Assembly (NCBI GenBank): GCA_035280425.1
Contig: DATEFW010000004.1
Location: forward strand, 23,618-87,617
DNA from: QHXW01 sp035280425
GTDB lineage: Bacteria > Acidobacteriota > Terriglobia > Bryobacterales > Bryobacteraceae
Length of the DNA: 64,000 bases
Direction of reading: 5' to 3'
Shown here: positions 54,228-62,660 of the stretch, piece by piece
How the letters are laid out: every line of letters begins with the position of its first letter
Numbering within the stretch: the stretch's first letter is position 1
Translations under genes and position numbers: made by a program
The notes under the pieces: generated by a model
The model's input: the letters and a program-made list of their open reading frames with translations, nothing else
What the model was told of the DNA's origin: nothing
Database searches by the model: none

Positions 54228-55262
54228 TCACGCGCGTTGGTAAAGCTCGACGTATTCGCGTTCCGCGAGCGGCTCGATGGCCGCCACCCCGAGGTTTTCC
54301 TTCACGTGAGCGGCGTTACTCATTCCGACCAGGGCTACCTTGATGCCGGGAGTCGAGCGAGTGAACTGGATGGCGCGCTGCGCGTCAGTCGAAAGGCCGC
54401 GCAAATTTTCCGCGAGCGCGCGGTTGAGACCGCCGGCCAGCCGTGCCTGAAGAAGCGTCGCGCTGGCCACGACCGAAATGTTCTGCTGCACGGCCTGCTC
54501 CAGGATGCCGTTCGAAAACGCCTCCGCCATCGCCAGGTTGAATGGCAGCTGGATGAAACGTAAATGGTGTCCGTCGCCGCCAGCCTCGGTGGCGAGTTCC
54601 ACCAGGCGCGCCAGATCGAGCGCATCCCGCGCGCCGGCCTGCCGCCGGAATCCGTCCCAGGTAGCTGCCCCGTAATTGCGGATTTTGCCGGTCGCAGCTA
54701 TCTGCTCGAGCCGTGTGAACGCCAGACGGATTCGCCGCTCGAACTCCGCGCGCGGCACGAACCCTAACTGCGTTTCGGGATTATGCAGATAGAAGATATC
54801 GAGTGTGCCCAAACCCAAATTCGCCCGGCTTCGCTCGATCTGATCCTCCAAAAAATCCGGATGCATGCAATGCATGCCGCCCACGACATCATCCGGTCTG
54901 AGAAATGCTGGCACCGCGCCCGGAGTCAAGAAACCGGCTTTCGTGCCGATTACCAACTCGTCGCGCCGAATCGTGCCTGACTCAAACAGATCCTGGAGCG
55001 CCGCACCGATCGAACGCTCCGACCTTTGCTGCCGGTAGTTGATGGCCGTGTCAAGAAAGTTGATCCCGCCGCAAACGGCCTCGCGCACAGCTTCGCGATA
55101 TGCCCGGTCGGTCTGTTCATCGGCTTCGCCCAGGTAAGTACCTAAGCCCAGGCTTGAAACGTGCAGACCGTCAGCCATCCGATAGAATCGGCGGTTCCGT
55201 GCTTCAATGAACCGCGCCGCAAAACGAGCCGTCCCGTCGGCTGTCGCGTATTCTGGAGCCAC
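54228..55262 (-). CDS. Aldo/keto reductase family protein
   Basis: A 344-residue NAD(P)H-dependent reductase. I start it at the GTG at 55262, preceded by CAGGT; a TTG at 55283 would add seven residues. The catalytic tetrad is readable: Asp and Tyr in DTAINYRQQRSERSIG, Lys in IGTKAGF and His in FYLHNPETQ. The barrel continues with FIQLPFNLAMAEAF and a C-terminal NADP-binding segment AIQFTRSTPGIKVALVGMS. Probable substrates are sugars or other carbonyls, consistent with the flanking carbohydrate genes. It ends six bases before the UvrC-like gene. Confidence 0.85.
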   Translation of the reverse strand: MAPEYATADGTARFAARFIEARNRRFYRMADGLHVSSLGLGTYLGEADEQTDRAYREAVREAVCGGINFLDTAINYRQQRSERSIGAALQDLFESGTIRRDELVIGTKAGFLTPGAVPAFLRPDDVVGGMHCMHPDFLEDQIERSRANLGLGTLDIFYLHNPETQLGFVPRAEFERRIRLAFTRLEQIAATGKIRNYGAATWDGFRRQAGARDALDLARLVELATEAGGDGHHLRFIQLPFNLAMAEAFSNGILEQAVQQNISVVASATLLQARLAGGLNRALAENLRGLSTDAQRAIQFTRSTPGIKVALVGMSNAAHVKENLGVAAIEPLAEREYVELYQRA

Positions 55263-55311
55263 ACCTGAATTGTACCCAGGCAAGCGTTACGCCGGTCCGA
55301 GCGTTCTCTAA

Positions 55312-55351
55312 AGCTATCCTTTCGTCCCCGCTACTATCCATTCGGATAGCT
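55312..55351. repeat. Nested inverted repeats, possible operator or alternative hairpins
   Basis: AGCTATCC (55312-55319) pairs with GGATAGCT (55344-55351). A second copy, CTATCC (55334-55339), pairs with GGATAG (55344-55349) across a four-base loop, so two mutually exclusive hairpins share the right arm. The three copies sit in the 251-base gap between the aldo/keto reductase (minus) and the 21-residue peptide (plus). Confidence 0.35.
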
Positions 55352-55438
55352 ATTCGCATTTCGATATACGCCCGCGAACTCCGCGCGTCAGACACTCAGG
55401 ATGCCGGTTCCCCCTCCTGCTGCAACACCTTGCGCTAA

Positions 55439-55468
55439 TTGACAGACACAACGTGCCAGGCACGAATT
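55439..55468 (+). promoter_or_regulatory. Promoter-like -35 with operator palindrome before the peptide gene
   Basis: TTGACA (55439-55444) is a perfect -35. The spacer contains the perfect 13-base palindrome CGTGCC-A-GGCACG (55452-55464). The -10 position (about 55462-55468) is poor, so the promoter could need an activator, or the -10 lies a little further on. The transcript would reach the 21-residue peptide at 55514 and then the HTH protein. A repressor bound at the palindrome would cover the promoter. Confidence 0.4.
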
Positions 55469-55513
55469 GAATGGAACATCGATTGCTTTTCTCTCAGCGA
55501 AAGGAATACTCCG

Positions 55514-55579
55514 ATGAAGACCAAAACGAATGCGAAAGCGGGCAGTTTCCAGTGGGGCGTCGGACGGGGCAAGAATTAA
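55514..55579 (+). CDS. 21-residue basic Gly-rich peptide (KTKTN-KAG type)
   Basis: A short gene: ribosome binding site AAAGGAA about seven bases before an ATG, then MKTKTNAKAGSFQW followed by a Gly/Arg/Lys tail and TAA. The N-terminal KxKTNxKAG pattern recurs, as I recall, in tiny peptides of unknown role in Acidobacteria and related phyla, often as leader-like or precursor peptides. Here the promoter-like TTGACA and palindromic operator lie upstream and the LuxR-type HTH gene 103 bases downstream. It could be a precursor of a modified peptide, a signal peptide for the HTH protein or a regulatory leader. No modifying enzyme is encoded next to it. The function is unknown; existence rests on ribosome binding site and pattern only. 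Confidence 0.55.
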   Translation: MKTKTNAKAGSFQWGVGRGKN

Positions 55580-55682
55580 ACGGCTCGTGCGCCTGGCAAT
55601 TTTTTGCAACAGAAATGATTTGAGGTAAAGCGATAAAAGGCCGGCGCAGACGGAGCTAACTCGCGCCCAAGCCAATGGTGAA

Positions 55683-55892
55683 ATGACAATGTGCACTCAA
55701 CTGAGTAATCGAGAAATCGACATCATCAAGTTACTTGCAGACGGCAAAACCTACAAAGAGACAGCGCAGATTCTCGGCCTGTCTTCCAAGACGGTCGATT
55801 GCTATTCGCAGAGAATCAAGCTCAAGACGCAATGCTATTCTCTGGCGCTGCTGGTGCGGTTCGCCATTCGGAACGGGCTGGCCGAGCTTTGA
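55683..55892 (+). CDS. Stand-alone LuxR-type (GerE) helix-turn-helix protein
   Basis: A 69-residue protein made of one LuxR-C-like DNA-binding domain: LSNREIDIIKLLADGKTYKE, then TAQILGLSSKTVDCYSQRIKLK as the recognition region. No receiver or ligand-binding domain is attached. The start is ATG at 55683; an ATG two codons later is possible. It lies downstream of the 21-residue peptide and upstream of the two GT-C membrane proteins, so it may control one of these. Similar single-domain GerE proteins can act as dimers or be modulated by other factors; nothing more can be said. Confidence 0.75.
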   Translation: MTMCTQLSNREIDIIKLLADGKTYKETAQILGLSSKTVDCYSQRIKLKTQCYSLALLVRFAIRNGLAEL

Positions 55893-56064
55893 CGCACCGG
55901 CGCGGCGCATTCCGGCCTCCCGAAAATCCCCAAAGCTGACATCCGCCCTGCGCGTAAACCGCGAGGCTATCACGAACGCGCAGGCTGCAGCGGCCGGCCA
56001 AGCGACAGGCTTTACGCTCAATCAAACGCCCCTTCAGCCGCTTCTGGCAGAATAATGGCTTTGG

Positions 56065-57807
56065 ATGTTTCTTGCGCGTCTCTTCGACTCTTTTCGGCCG
56101 CTGCAAAATCCCATCGGTTTCGGCGCAAGCGATTTCATCGAATTGGCGCTAGCTGTCATCCTGGTTGTGCTGGCCGTGCTCTGGCAGCCGTGGATCGAAC
56201 CGTACGCGCGTAAACTAGCTGAGCGAACCGCCTGGTCGATGCTGGCGCTGGCCGCGCTTCCGGTTGCGCTCCGGCTTTTGCTCGTACCACATCATCCGGC
56301 TCCCACGCCCGAAATCTACGACGAGTTCAGCCATCTGCTAGTGGCCGACACTCTCCGGCATTTCCGCCTCGCAAATCCGGCGCATGCGCTGCACCAATTC
56401 TTCGAAACATTCTTCGTTTTGCAAGAGCCGAGTTACAGCTCCATCTACCCCGTCGGCCAGGGCGCCGCAATGGCGCTCGGCTGGATAGTCTTCGGACTTC
56501 CCTGGGCCGGCGTCATCCTTTCGGTCGCGTCTTTCTGCGCGCTGTGCTATTGGATGCTGCGCGGTTGGATCTCGCCGCCATGGGCGCTCGTGGGCGGCGT
56601 CCTGGCAGTAATTGAATTCGGGCCGCTCAACCGGTGGATGAACAGTTACTGGGGCGGCGGTGTGACGGCCTGCGCCGGTTGCCTGGTTTTCGGCGCTCTG
56701 CCGCGCTTACGCCAAAGCGCCCGCACACGTGACGCCGTTCTGCTGGGCGCGGGTCTTGCGATCCACTGGCTCACGCGCCCTTTTGAAACCATCTTCCTGG
56801 TCTTGAGCGTGATCGTGTTCTTCCTGCCCTCGCTATTGAAGCGTGACGAAATTCGCGCGCTCGCGCGGCCGGCAATCGCCGTCATATTGACCGTGATCCC
56901 CGCCATCGCCATCACATTCGCGCACAACAAGCTGGTCACCGGCAGTTGGGCCACGCTCCCCGAAATGGCGAGCCAGTATCAGTACGGCGTGCCCGTGTCA
57001 TTGACGTTCCAGAGTATTCCCACGCCGCACCGCGAGCTCACGCCTGAGCAGGCGCTCGGGTACAAGATGCAGGTCTCGTTTCACCCGGCGAAGGAAACGA
57101 TCGAAACTTACGTGACGCGGCTTGAGTACCGCGTCCGTTTTTACCGTTTTTACTTTCTTGCTGCGCTTTATGTCGCGTTGCCGGCTTTTTTCTGGACGCT
57201 TGGCACGTACCGATTTGCCTGGATCGCCGTAACTTTGGCTATATTCGCCCTCGGCTCCACCTTTTTCCCATTTTTCGAGTTCCACTACATCGCCGCTGTC
57301 ACGTGCCTGTTCATCCTGGTCAGTGTCGTGGCGCTGGAACGGCTGAGCCGGGTGCACGTGGGCGGATGGCGCGCCGGCCGCGAGGCCGCATTGCTCTTGA
57401 TTTTCGTCTGTATTGTTCATTTCGTCTTCTGGTACGGCCTGCACCTGTTCGACGACCAGCAATTCTCGAGGGCCGTCATGCAATACGAAACCTGGGACCT
57501 GATCCAGCACGGCGATCCACAGGGGAGAATCGCAGTACGGCACGCGCTGGCGCAACTTCCCGGCAAGCAGCTCGTGTTTGTGCGTTACTGGCCCGGACAC
57601 ATTTTCCAGAACGAGTGGGTCTACAACGCCGCCGATATCGATGGCGCTCGTATCGTGTGGGCACGCGATCTTGGGCCGGCCGACGACGAAAAACTGCGGC
57701 GCTATTATCCTGACCGAACGGTTTGGCTGCTGGAGCCCGATGCGCGGCCGCCCAAACTAACTCCATATCCGCAAACGGCTGAACCCAGCCCGCAAGCGGC
57801 GCGGTAA
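56065..57807 (+). CDS. Membrane GT-C-type glycosyltransferase-like protein (first of tandem)
   Basis: A 580-residue polytopic protein with about eleven to twelve helices. The first periplasmic loop has the acidic DEFSHLLVADTLRHFRLANP motif, as in PMT/ArnT-like GT-C glycosyltransferases that use polyprenyl-phosphate sugars. QEPSYSSIYPVGQGAAMALG and the RWMNSYWGGGV region are also family-like. It could transfer a sugar to protein, lipid or glycan on the outer face of the cytoplasmic membrane. Four bases separate it from a near copy of itself downstream, so the two probably form an operon from recent duplication. Confidence 0.8.
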   Translation: MFLARLFDSFRPLQNPIGFGASDFIELALAVILVVLAVLWQPWIEPYARKLAERTAWSMLALAALPVALRLLLVPHHPAPTPEIYDEFSHLLVADTLRHFRLANPAHALHQFFETFFVLQEPSYSSIYPVGQGAAMALGWIVFGLPWAGVILSVASFCALCYWMLRGWISPPWALVGGVLAVIEFGPLNRWMNSYWGGGVTACAGCLVFGALPRLRQSARTRDAVLLGAGLAIHWLTRPFETIFLVLSVIVFFLPSLLKRDEIRALARPAIAVILTVIPAIAITFAHNKLVTGSWATLPEMASQYQYGVPVSLTFQSIPTPHRELTPEQALGYKMQVSFHPAKETIETYVTRLEYRVRFYRFYFLAALYVALPAFFWTLGTYRFAWIAVTLAIFALGSTFFPFFEFHYIAAVTCLFILVSVVALERLSRVHVGGWRAGREAALLLIFVCIVHFVFWYGLHLFDDQQFSRAVMQYETWDLIQHGDPQGRIAVRHALAQLPGKQLVFVRYWPGHIFQNEWVYNAADIDGARIVWARDLGPADDEKLRRYYPDRTVWLLEPDARPPKLTPYPQTAEPSPQAAR

Positions 57808-57811
57808 CCGC

Positions 57812-59557
57812 ATGTTTCTCTTTCACCTATTCCGCTCGTTCCTGCCGGCCCGCAACCCAATCGGTTTCGGCGCGAGCGATTTCATCGAATTTGCATTCGG
57901 CGCGCTGCTGGCTTTGCTGGCTCTGGCCGGCCGGCCCTGGATAGAGAGATACGGTCGAAAACTCGCCGAGCGGACCGCATGGTGCATGCTGGCGCTGGCG
58001 ATGGCTCCCGTGGCGCTACGTCTCCTGTTGCTCCCCAATCATCCTGTGCCCACTCCGACCGTTTCCGACGAATTCAGCCATCTGCTTGTCGCGGACACCC
58101 TGCTGCACTTCCGCCTGGCGAATCCTTCGCACCCTCTGCACGAATTCTTCGAAACCTATTTTGTGCTCCAGCAGCCAACTTACAGTTCGATTTACTCGCT
58201 CGGACAAGGTATGGTGCTGGCAATCGGCCGGCTGATGTTCGGTCATCCATGGGCCGGTGTGGCGCTCGCGGTAGCATGCATGTGTTGCCTCTGCTATTGG
58301 ATGCTGCGGGCGTGGACCAGTCCGCTCTGGGCGCTGGCCGGCGGCGCGCTCGCCGTCATCGAATTCGGCCCTCACAACCAGTGGATGAATACGTATTGGG
58401 GCGGAGCGGTTGCAGCCACCGGGGGCTGTTTGGTTTTTGGAGCGCTACCGCGCCTGCGGGAAAACTGGCGGACGCGCGACGCCGCGCTGCTCGGTCTCGG
58501 CCTTGCGCTCCACCTCCTGACCCGGCCATATGAATCCATCTTTTTGGCTGCGAGCGTTCTTCTGTTCTTCGCCCCCGCGCTCGCGCAGCGCGTCTATTGG
58601 CGCAAGCTCGCGCGCTCCGCGGCAATCGCGCTTCTGGTTTTGTTTCCGTCAATTCTCCTGACACTGGCCCAGAACAAGCAGATCACGGGAAATTGGACCA
58701 CCCTACCGTACATGCTCAGCCGTTATCAATACGGCGTTCCCACGACGTTTACCTTTCAGCCGAATCCGGTTCCTCACCGCGAGCTTACTCCGGAACAGCA
58801 ATCCGATTACCAGGTGCAAACTCTGGTGCATGGGAATGAGCCGGAAACCCTCAGCTCTTACTTCGCGCGCCTCGGATCGCGTGTCCGTTTTTACCGTTTC
58901 TTCTTCCTGGCGCCCCTCTACCTCGCGTTGCCGTTTTTTCTTCCATCATTGCGTGCGTGGCGCTTTCTCTGGGTGTCCCTCACATTGATACTTTTCGCGC
59001 TCGGCGCCAACTTTTATCCGTATTTTTACCCGCATTACATCGCCGCTGTCACGGGCTTGTTCGTTCTGGTCAGCGTGAACGGACTCGAACGGCTGAGCCG
59101 CTGGACCGTTCGAGGCTTTCCCGTCGGACTCCGCGCGGCGTGGCTGATTCTCCTTCTTTGCGCCGTCCATTTCGCGTTCTGGTACGGCGTGCATCTATTC
59201 GATGATCAGGAATTCCTCCAAACCGTTGCGAGCTACGAAACATGGGATCTGATCAACCACGGCGATCCCCAGGGCCGCATCGCCGTCAATCGGCAGCTTG
59301 CTGCGGTTCCAGGCAGGCAACTGGTCTTCGTCCGCTACTGGCCTCGCCACCTTTTTGAGGAATGGGTTCACAACCCAGCGGACATCGATAGCGCGCGCAT
59401 CGTATGGGCCCGCGACCTGGGAGCATCCGAAAACGAAAAGCTCCTGCGCTATTATCCCGATCGTACGCCGTGGCTGCTTGAGCCGGACGCCAGGCCGCCC
59501 AGGTTGACGCGCTATCCCGCAGAGCCGGTTGCGACCAATCCATTCACAGCACATTAG
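57812..59557 (+). CDS. Membrane GT-C-type glycosyltransferase-like protein (second of tandem)
   Basis: A 581-residue paralogue of the preceding protein, recognisably alike along the whole length (both start NPIGFGASDFIE and have DEFSHLLVADTL; both end in QLVFVRYWP and YYPDRT-WLLEPDARPP). Since the nucleotide sequences are also similar, this is a tandem duplication. Same GT-C topology and probable role. The next gene on this strand is the SGNH hydrolase 37 bases downstream. Confidence 0.8.
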   Translation: MFLFHLFRSFLPARNPIGFGASDFIEFAFGALLALLALAGRPWIERYGRKLAERTAWCMLALAMAPVALRLLLLPNHPVPTPTVSDEFSHLLVADTLLHFRLANPSHPLHEFFETYFVLQQPTYSSIYSLGQGMVLAIGRLMFGHPWAGVALAVACMCCLCYWMLRAWTSPLWALAGGALAVIEFGPHNQWMNTYWGGAVAATGGCLVFGALPRLRENWRTRDAALLGLGLALHLLTRPYESIFLAASVLLFFAPALAQRVYWRKLARSAAIALLVLFPSILLTLAQNKQITGNWTTLPYMLSRYQYGVPTTFTFQPNPVPHRELTPEQQSDYQVQTLVHGNEPETLSSYFARLGSRVRFYRFFFLAPLYLALPFFLPSLRAWRFLWVSLTLILFALGANFYPYFYPHYIAAVTGLFVLVSVNGLERLSRWTVRGFPVGLRAAWLILLLCAVHFAFWYGVHLFDDQEFLQTVASYETWDLINHGDPQGRIAVNRQLAAVPGRQLVFVRYWPRHLFEEWVHNPADIDSARIVWARDLGASENEKLLRYYPDRTPWLLEPDARPPRLTRYPAEPVATNPFTAH

Positions 59558-59594
59558 GACAGTGCTCGTTGTATACTGCGCAACGGACTCCATC

Positions 59595-60878
59595 ATGCGA
59601 AATAAAATCGAACGAGCACTCTGGAAGGCCGCGATACTCTTCGTCGCAGTCGTCTTGGTTGTTGTCGACCCGCTCTTAGCCCAGAGCCCCTTCTATCTCA
59701 AAGACGGCGATCGTGTCGTTTTTTATGGCGACAGCATCACGGATCAACGGCTTTACACGACCTTTGCCGAGACCTTCGTCCTCACCCGCTTCCCCAATCT
59801 GAAAGTTTCATTCGTTCATTCCGGCTGGGGCGGAGATCGCGTTACGGGAGGAGGTGGCGGCCCGATCGATGTTCGTTTGAAGCGCGATGTCATTGCCTAC
59901 CATCCAACCGTGGTCACGATCATGCTCGGCATGAACGACGGCGGCTACAAGCCTTACGACGAGGCGACGTTCGAGACTTATGCGAACGGCTACCGCCACA
60001 TTATCGAGACGCTGAAGAGCGCTCTTCCTGGGGTGAGAATGACGCTGCTCGAGCCCTCGCCGTACGACGACGTGACGCGCGATCCCAATTTCCCCGGTGG
60101 CTATAATGCCGTGCTCGTGCGCTATGCCGCATTTGTGAAAGAGCTTGCCGACCAGCCGAAATTGGCGGTGGCGGATCTGAACACACCGTTAGTTGCAGCG
60201 CTCCACCGCGCCAGCGAGATCGGCGGCGACCTCGCCAAGTCGATTCTGCCTGACCGCGTTCACCCCGGACCCGCCGGACACCTGCTCATGGCAGAGGCCG
60301 TGCTCAAAGCCTGGCATGCTCCGGCGCTCGTCACCGACGTCCAGATATCCGCCGCCGATCATCGCATCGCGCGTTCCGAAAATACCAAAGTCTCCGGCCT
60401 CTCGACAGATGGAGGCCTTGCGTGGACTCAACTGGACAACGCGTTGCCGATGCCGGTCGATATGAGCGACAAGGTCGTCGCGCTTGCGATTCACTCTTCG
60501 GATTTCGCGAACAGCATGGATCGTGAATTTTTGCAGGTCACCGGCCTCACCGCGCCACGCTACGACCTCAAAATCGACGGAGAAGAAGCAGCGAATCTTA
60601 CCAGGGAACAGCTCGCGGACGGCATCAATCTGGCCCTGCTGCCCACTCCCATGACCAAGCAGGCCGCGGAGGTTCATTCGCTCACCTTGCGTCACAACAA
60701 TGTTCATTTCGCCCGGTGGCGAACCGTGCAGGTTCCGCTCGAAAAAGAGAGCTTACCCAGCGCGGAGAAAGCCATAACTGCGTTGGATTCTCTCGAAACT
60801 GACCTGGTCAAACAGCAGCGAGCCGCAGCCATCCCAAAACCGCACCACTATCAGCTCCGTGAATCAATTCGCCAGTAA
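59595..60878 (+). CDS. Exported SGNH/GDSL hydrolase
   Basis: A 427-residue protein with a hydrophobic N-terminal signal or anchor (about residues 11-29). The catalytic triad fits the SGNH family: Ser47 in VVFYGDSITDQ, Gly and Asn in HSGWGGDRV and MLGMNDGG, and Asp/His in LPDRVHPGPAGH. It probably removes acetyl or other acyl groups from a carbohydrate. The C-terminal 150 residues are a helical or beta accessory domain of unknown role. The start is the ATG at 59595; no ribosome binding site is apparent. Confidence 0.88.
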   Translation: MRNKIERALWKAAILFVAVVLVVVDPLLAQSPFYLKDGDRVVFYGDSITDQRLYTTFAETFVLTRFPNLKVSFVHSGWGGDRVTGGGGGPIDVRLKRDVIAYHPTVVTIMLGMNDGGYKPYDEATFETYANGYRHIIETLKSALPGVRMTLLEPSPYDDVTRDPNFPGGYNAVLVRYAAFVKELADQPKLAVADLNTPLVAALHRASEIGGDLAKSILPDRVHPGPAGHLLMAEAVLKAWHAPALVTDVQISAADHRIARSENTKVSGLSTDGGLAWTQLDNALPMPVDMSDKVVALAIHSSDFANSMDREFLQVTGLTAPRYDLKIDGEEAANLTREQLADGINLALLPTPMTKQAAEVHSLTLRHNNVHFARWRTVQVPLEKESLPSAEKAITALDSLETDLVKQQRAAAIPKPHHYQLRESIRQ

Positions 60879-61025
60879 ATAGAATGACCTAGGCTTTTTT
60901 GTAAGGAAGTTCACCAACAAAAACCGTACCTCTCGCCTGCGAACCCTCGTCTACTCGTTGTGAGGTTGCACGTTCTGGCGCCACTTCGGCGGAAATGCTA
61001 TTTGCAAAGGAGTGACCACGAAGCC

Positions 61026-62021
61026 ATGAACGTACGAAAAATCGCACTCATCGGAGGCGCATTCTTCGCCTTTACTACAGCGAGTTACTTCGCCTTGCGG
61101 GCGCAGGGCCCGTTATATGACAAAGTTACCGTGGACTTGCCCTACACCATAACCGTCAATAATACAACTCTTCAACCCGGGCATTATGTCATCCAGCAGA
61201 TGCCCAGCACAGACATCAGCAATCGCGTTCTCCAGGTTTACAGCAATGACGGAACCAAGCTCGAGACATCTGTGATGACTATTCCAACCGTAAATAACAC
61301 CACGCCGAGCGATACTCAGGTGGTGCTAAACCATATCGGGAACGATTACTATTTCGACAAAATCTGGATACAGGGCAAGGATTACGGCTATGAGTTTGTG
61401 CTGCCGGAAAACGTCAAATCTCGTGCCCAGGAAAGCCAGGTGGCTGTGAACGTGCCGGCTACGTACCAGTCGGCGCCTGCCCCCGAACAGGGTTCCGAAG
61501 GCCAATCTGCCTCCGCGAATTCAAACCAGTCATCCGCGGAAAACCAATCCGCGATGAACAATCCGCCATCGGCCGCCAACCCGTCAGCGCAGACAACGTC
61601 TCCGGAAGCTCAAGCATCTACTGCTGAGCCGGTGCCGTCTCAAAGCACGGTAACGGCTCCGAACTCCCAAACGCCCAGTACTGCGGAAGCGCAACAACAA
61701 AATCCTTCTGTGAGTTCACAATCACCTAATGCCCAGCAGTCTCAGGAGAATCCTTCGCTGAGTGCACAGGCAACTCAGCAACCGGCTCAACCCGAGACAA
61801 CGGAGCAGCCGGCACCCCAGGCTCAGGAACAGACACCCACATCACCAAGTCAAGCGGAGCCTAATAGCACAACACCGAGCCAGGCGACTGCTCCTTCCGG
61901 CGAACAGACCGAAAGTCGCAACCGGCAAATGCCTCAAACTGCGGCTAACTGGCTGACTTTACTGTTTAGCGGCGCCGGGCTCTCTGGAGCTGGTATGATG
62001 CTGCGCCGCTGGATACACTGA
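61026..62021 (+). CDS. Secreted protein with C-terminal MPQTA sortase signal, next to a sortase
   Basis: A 331-residue protein. Start at ATG 61026, with AAGGAG fourteen bases upstream. It has a signal peptide (about residues 1-27), a beta domain (about 30-130) homologous to that of the LPQTA protein at 21086-21778 (VTVDLPYTITVNNTTLQPGHYVI against MTFNLPVELPGKVLPAGTYVF, in part), a 160-residue low-complexity stalk very rich in Gln, Ser, Pro, Thr, Ala and Asn (about 140-300), and a complete sorting signal: MPQTA (302-306, DNA 61929-61943), a hydrophobic helix and a basic tail LRRWIH. The sortase gene starts 66 bases downstream. Base composition is lower in GC than the neighbours. Confidence 0.85.
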   Translation: MNVRKIALIGGAFFAFTTASYFALRAQGPLYDKVTVDLPYTITVNNTTLQPGHYVIQQMPSTDISNRVLQVYSNDGTKLETSVMTIPTVNNTTPSDTQVVLNHIGNDYYFDKIWIQGKDYGYEFVLPENVKSRAQESQVAVNVPATYQSAPAPEQGSEGQSASANSNQSSAENQSAMNNPPSAANPSAQTTSPEAQASTAEPVPSQSTVTAPNSQTPSTAEAQQQNPSVSSQSPNAQQSQENPSLSAQATQQPAQPETTEQPAPQAQEQTPTSPSQAEPNSTTPSQATAPSGEQTESRNRQMPQTAANWLTLLFSGAGLSGAGMMLRRWIH

Positions 62022-62087
62022 CATCCGCGTCCATTAACTTAGGTTCCGATACTTAGAAAGTTCGGGACTTAAGTTGCCTGATTGATT

Positions 62088-62660
62088 ATGCACAGGCTCA
62101 AGATCCTCCTGCCGTGGTTACTCATCGCAGGAGGATCTTACTTTATTTTTCTCGGTGCCCGCGAGTACTTAATCCCGCACATTGCCCAAGCGAGAGCCAA
62201 AAGTTCTTGGAACGCGAAATATACCGTAAAGGCGCCGCCCCTTCAACCTGGAGAAGTATTTGCGCGCCTCTGGATACCCCGCCTGCGTACGACGCTGTAT
62301 GTAGTCGAGGGTACCAGCCCCCAAGCGCTCCGCCGCGGACCAGGGCATCTTCAGGGTTCCGCCATGCCGGGCTCGGAAGGCAACTGCATAATTGCCGGCC
62401 ATCGAGACACTCATTTTCAAGCACTGAAGGGCATTCACACTGGCGATAAGATCCAGATCCGCACTGTGGAAGGTACTTACACTTATCGAGTTTCCGGCAC
62501 CACGGTCGTTGCGCCGAACAACACCTCCGTGCTCGAGCCTTCCAGTCGGCCCGAGCTGCATCTGATCACCTGTTACCCATTCCGCTATGTCGGAAATGCA
62601 CCCAAGCGCTTCGTCGTTGGCGCCGACCTCGTAAGTCATCAGACCGCGCCTCCTGGCTGA
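62088..62660 (+). CDS. Sortase, class D-like
   Basis: A 190-residue sortase with an N-terminal membrane helix (about residues 5-23, LLPWLLIAGGSYFIFLG), so the enzyme faces the periplasm. The catalytic residues are present: His105 in IAGHRDTHF, Cys162 in LITCYPF and Arg174 in APKRFVVG. Ending soon after the arginine matches class D/E enzymes rather than pilin-type class C. Class D sortases recognise LPNTA-like signals, close to the LPQTA and MPQTA signals of the two putative substrates in this window. Sortases cut the Thr-Ala or Thr-Gly bond and attach the protein to a nucleophile; in a Gram-negative cell the target cannot be a thick wall and is unknown. Start ATG at 62088. Confidence 0.9.
   Translation: MHRLKILLPWLLIAGGSYFIFLGAREYLIPHIAQARAKSSWNAKYTVKAPPLQPGEVFARLWIPRLRTTLYVVEGTSPQALRRGPGHLQGSAMPGSEGNCIIAGHRDTHFQALKGIHTGDKIQIRTVEGTYTYRVSGTTVVAPNNTSVLEPSSRPELHLITCYPFRYVGNAPKRFVVGADLVSHQTAPPG

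Noticed and set aside
60879..60910. Rho-independent terminator after the SGNH gene
   Set aside because: CCTAGG followed by T6 has no room for a loop; it is a palindrome next to a T-tract rather than a hairpin.
62037..62073. Three copies of ACTTAG/ACTTAAG before the sortase gene as operator
   Set aside because: Spacings of 14 and 16 bases are irregular and the third copy is different; short AT-rich repeats arise by chance.
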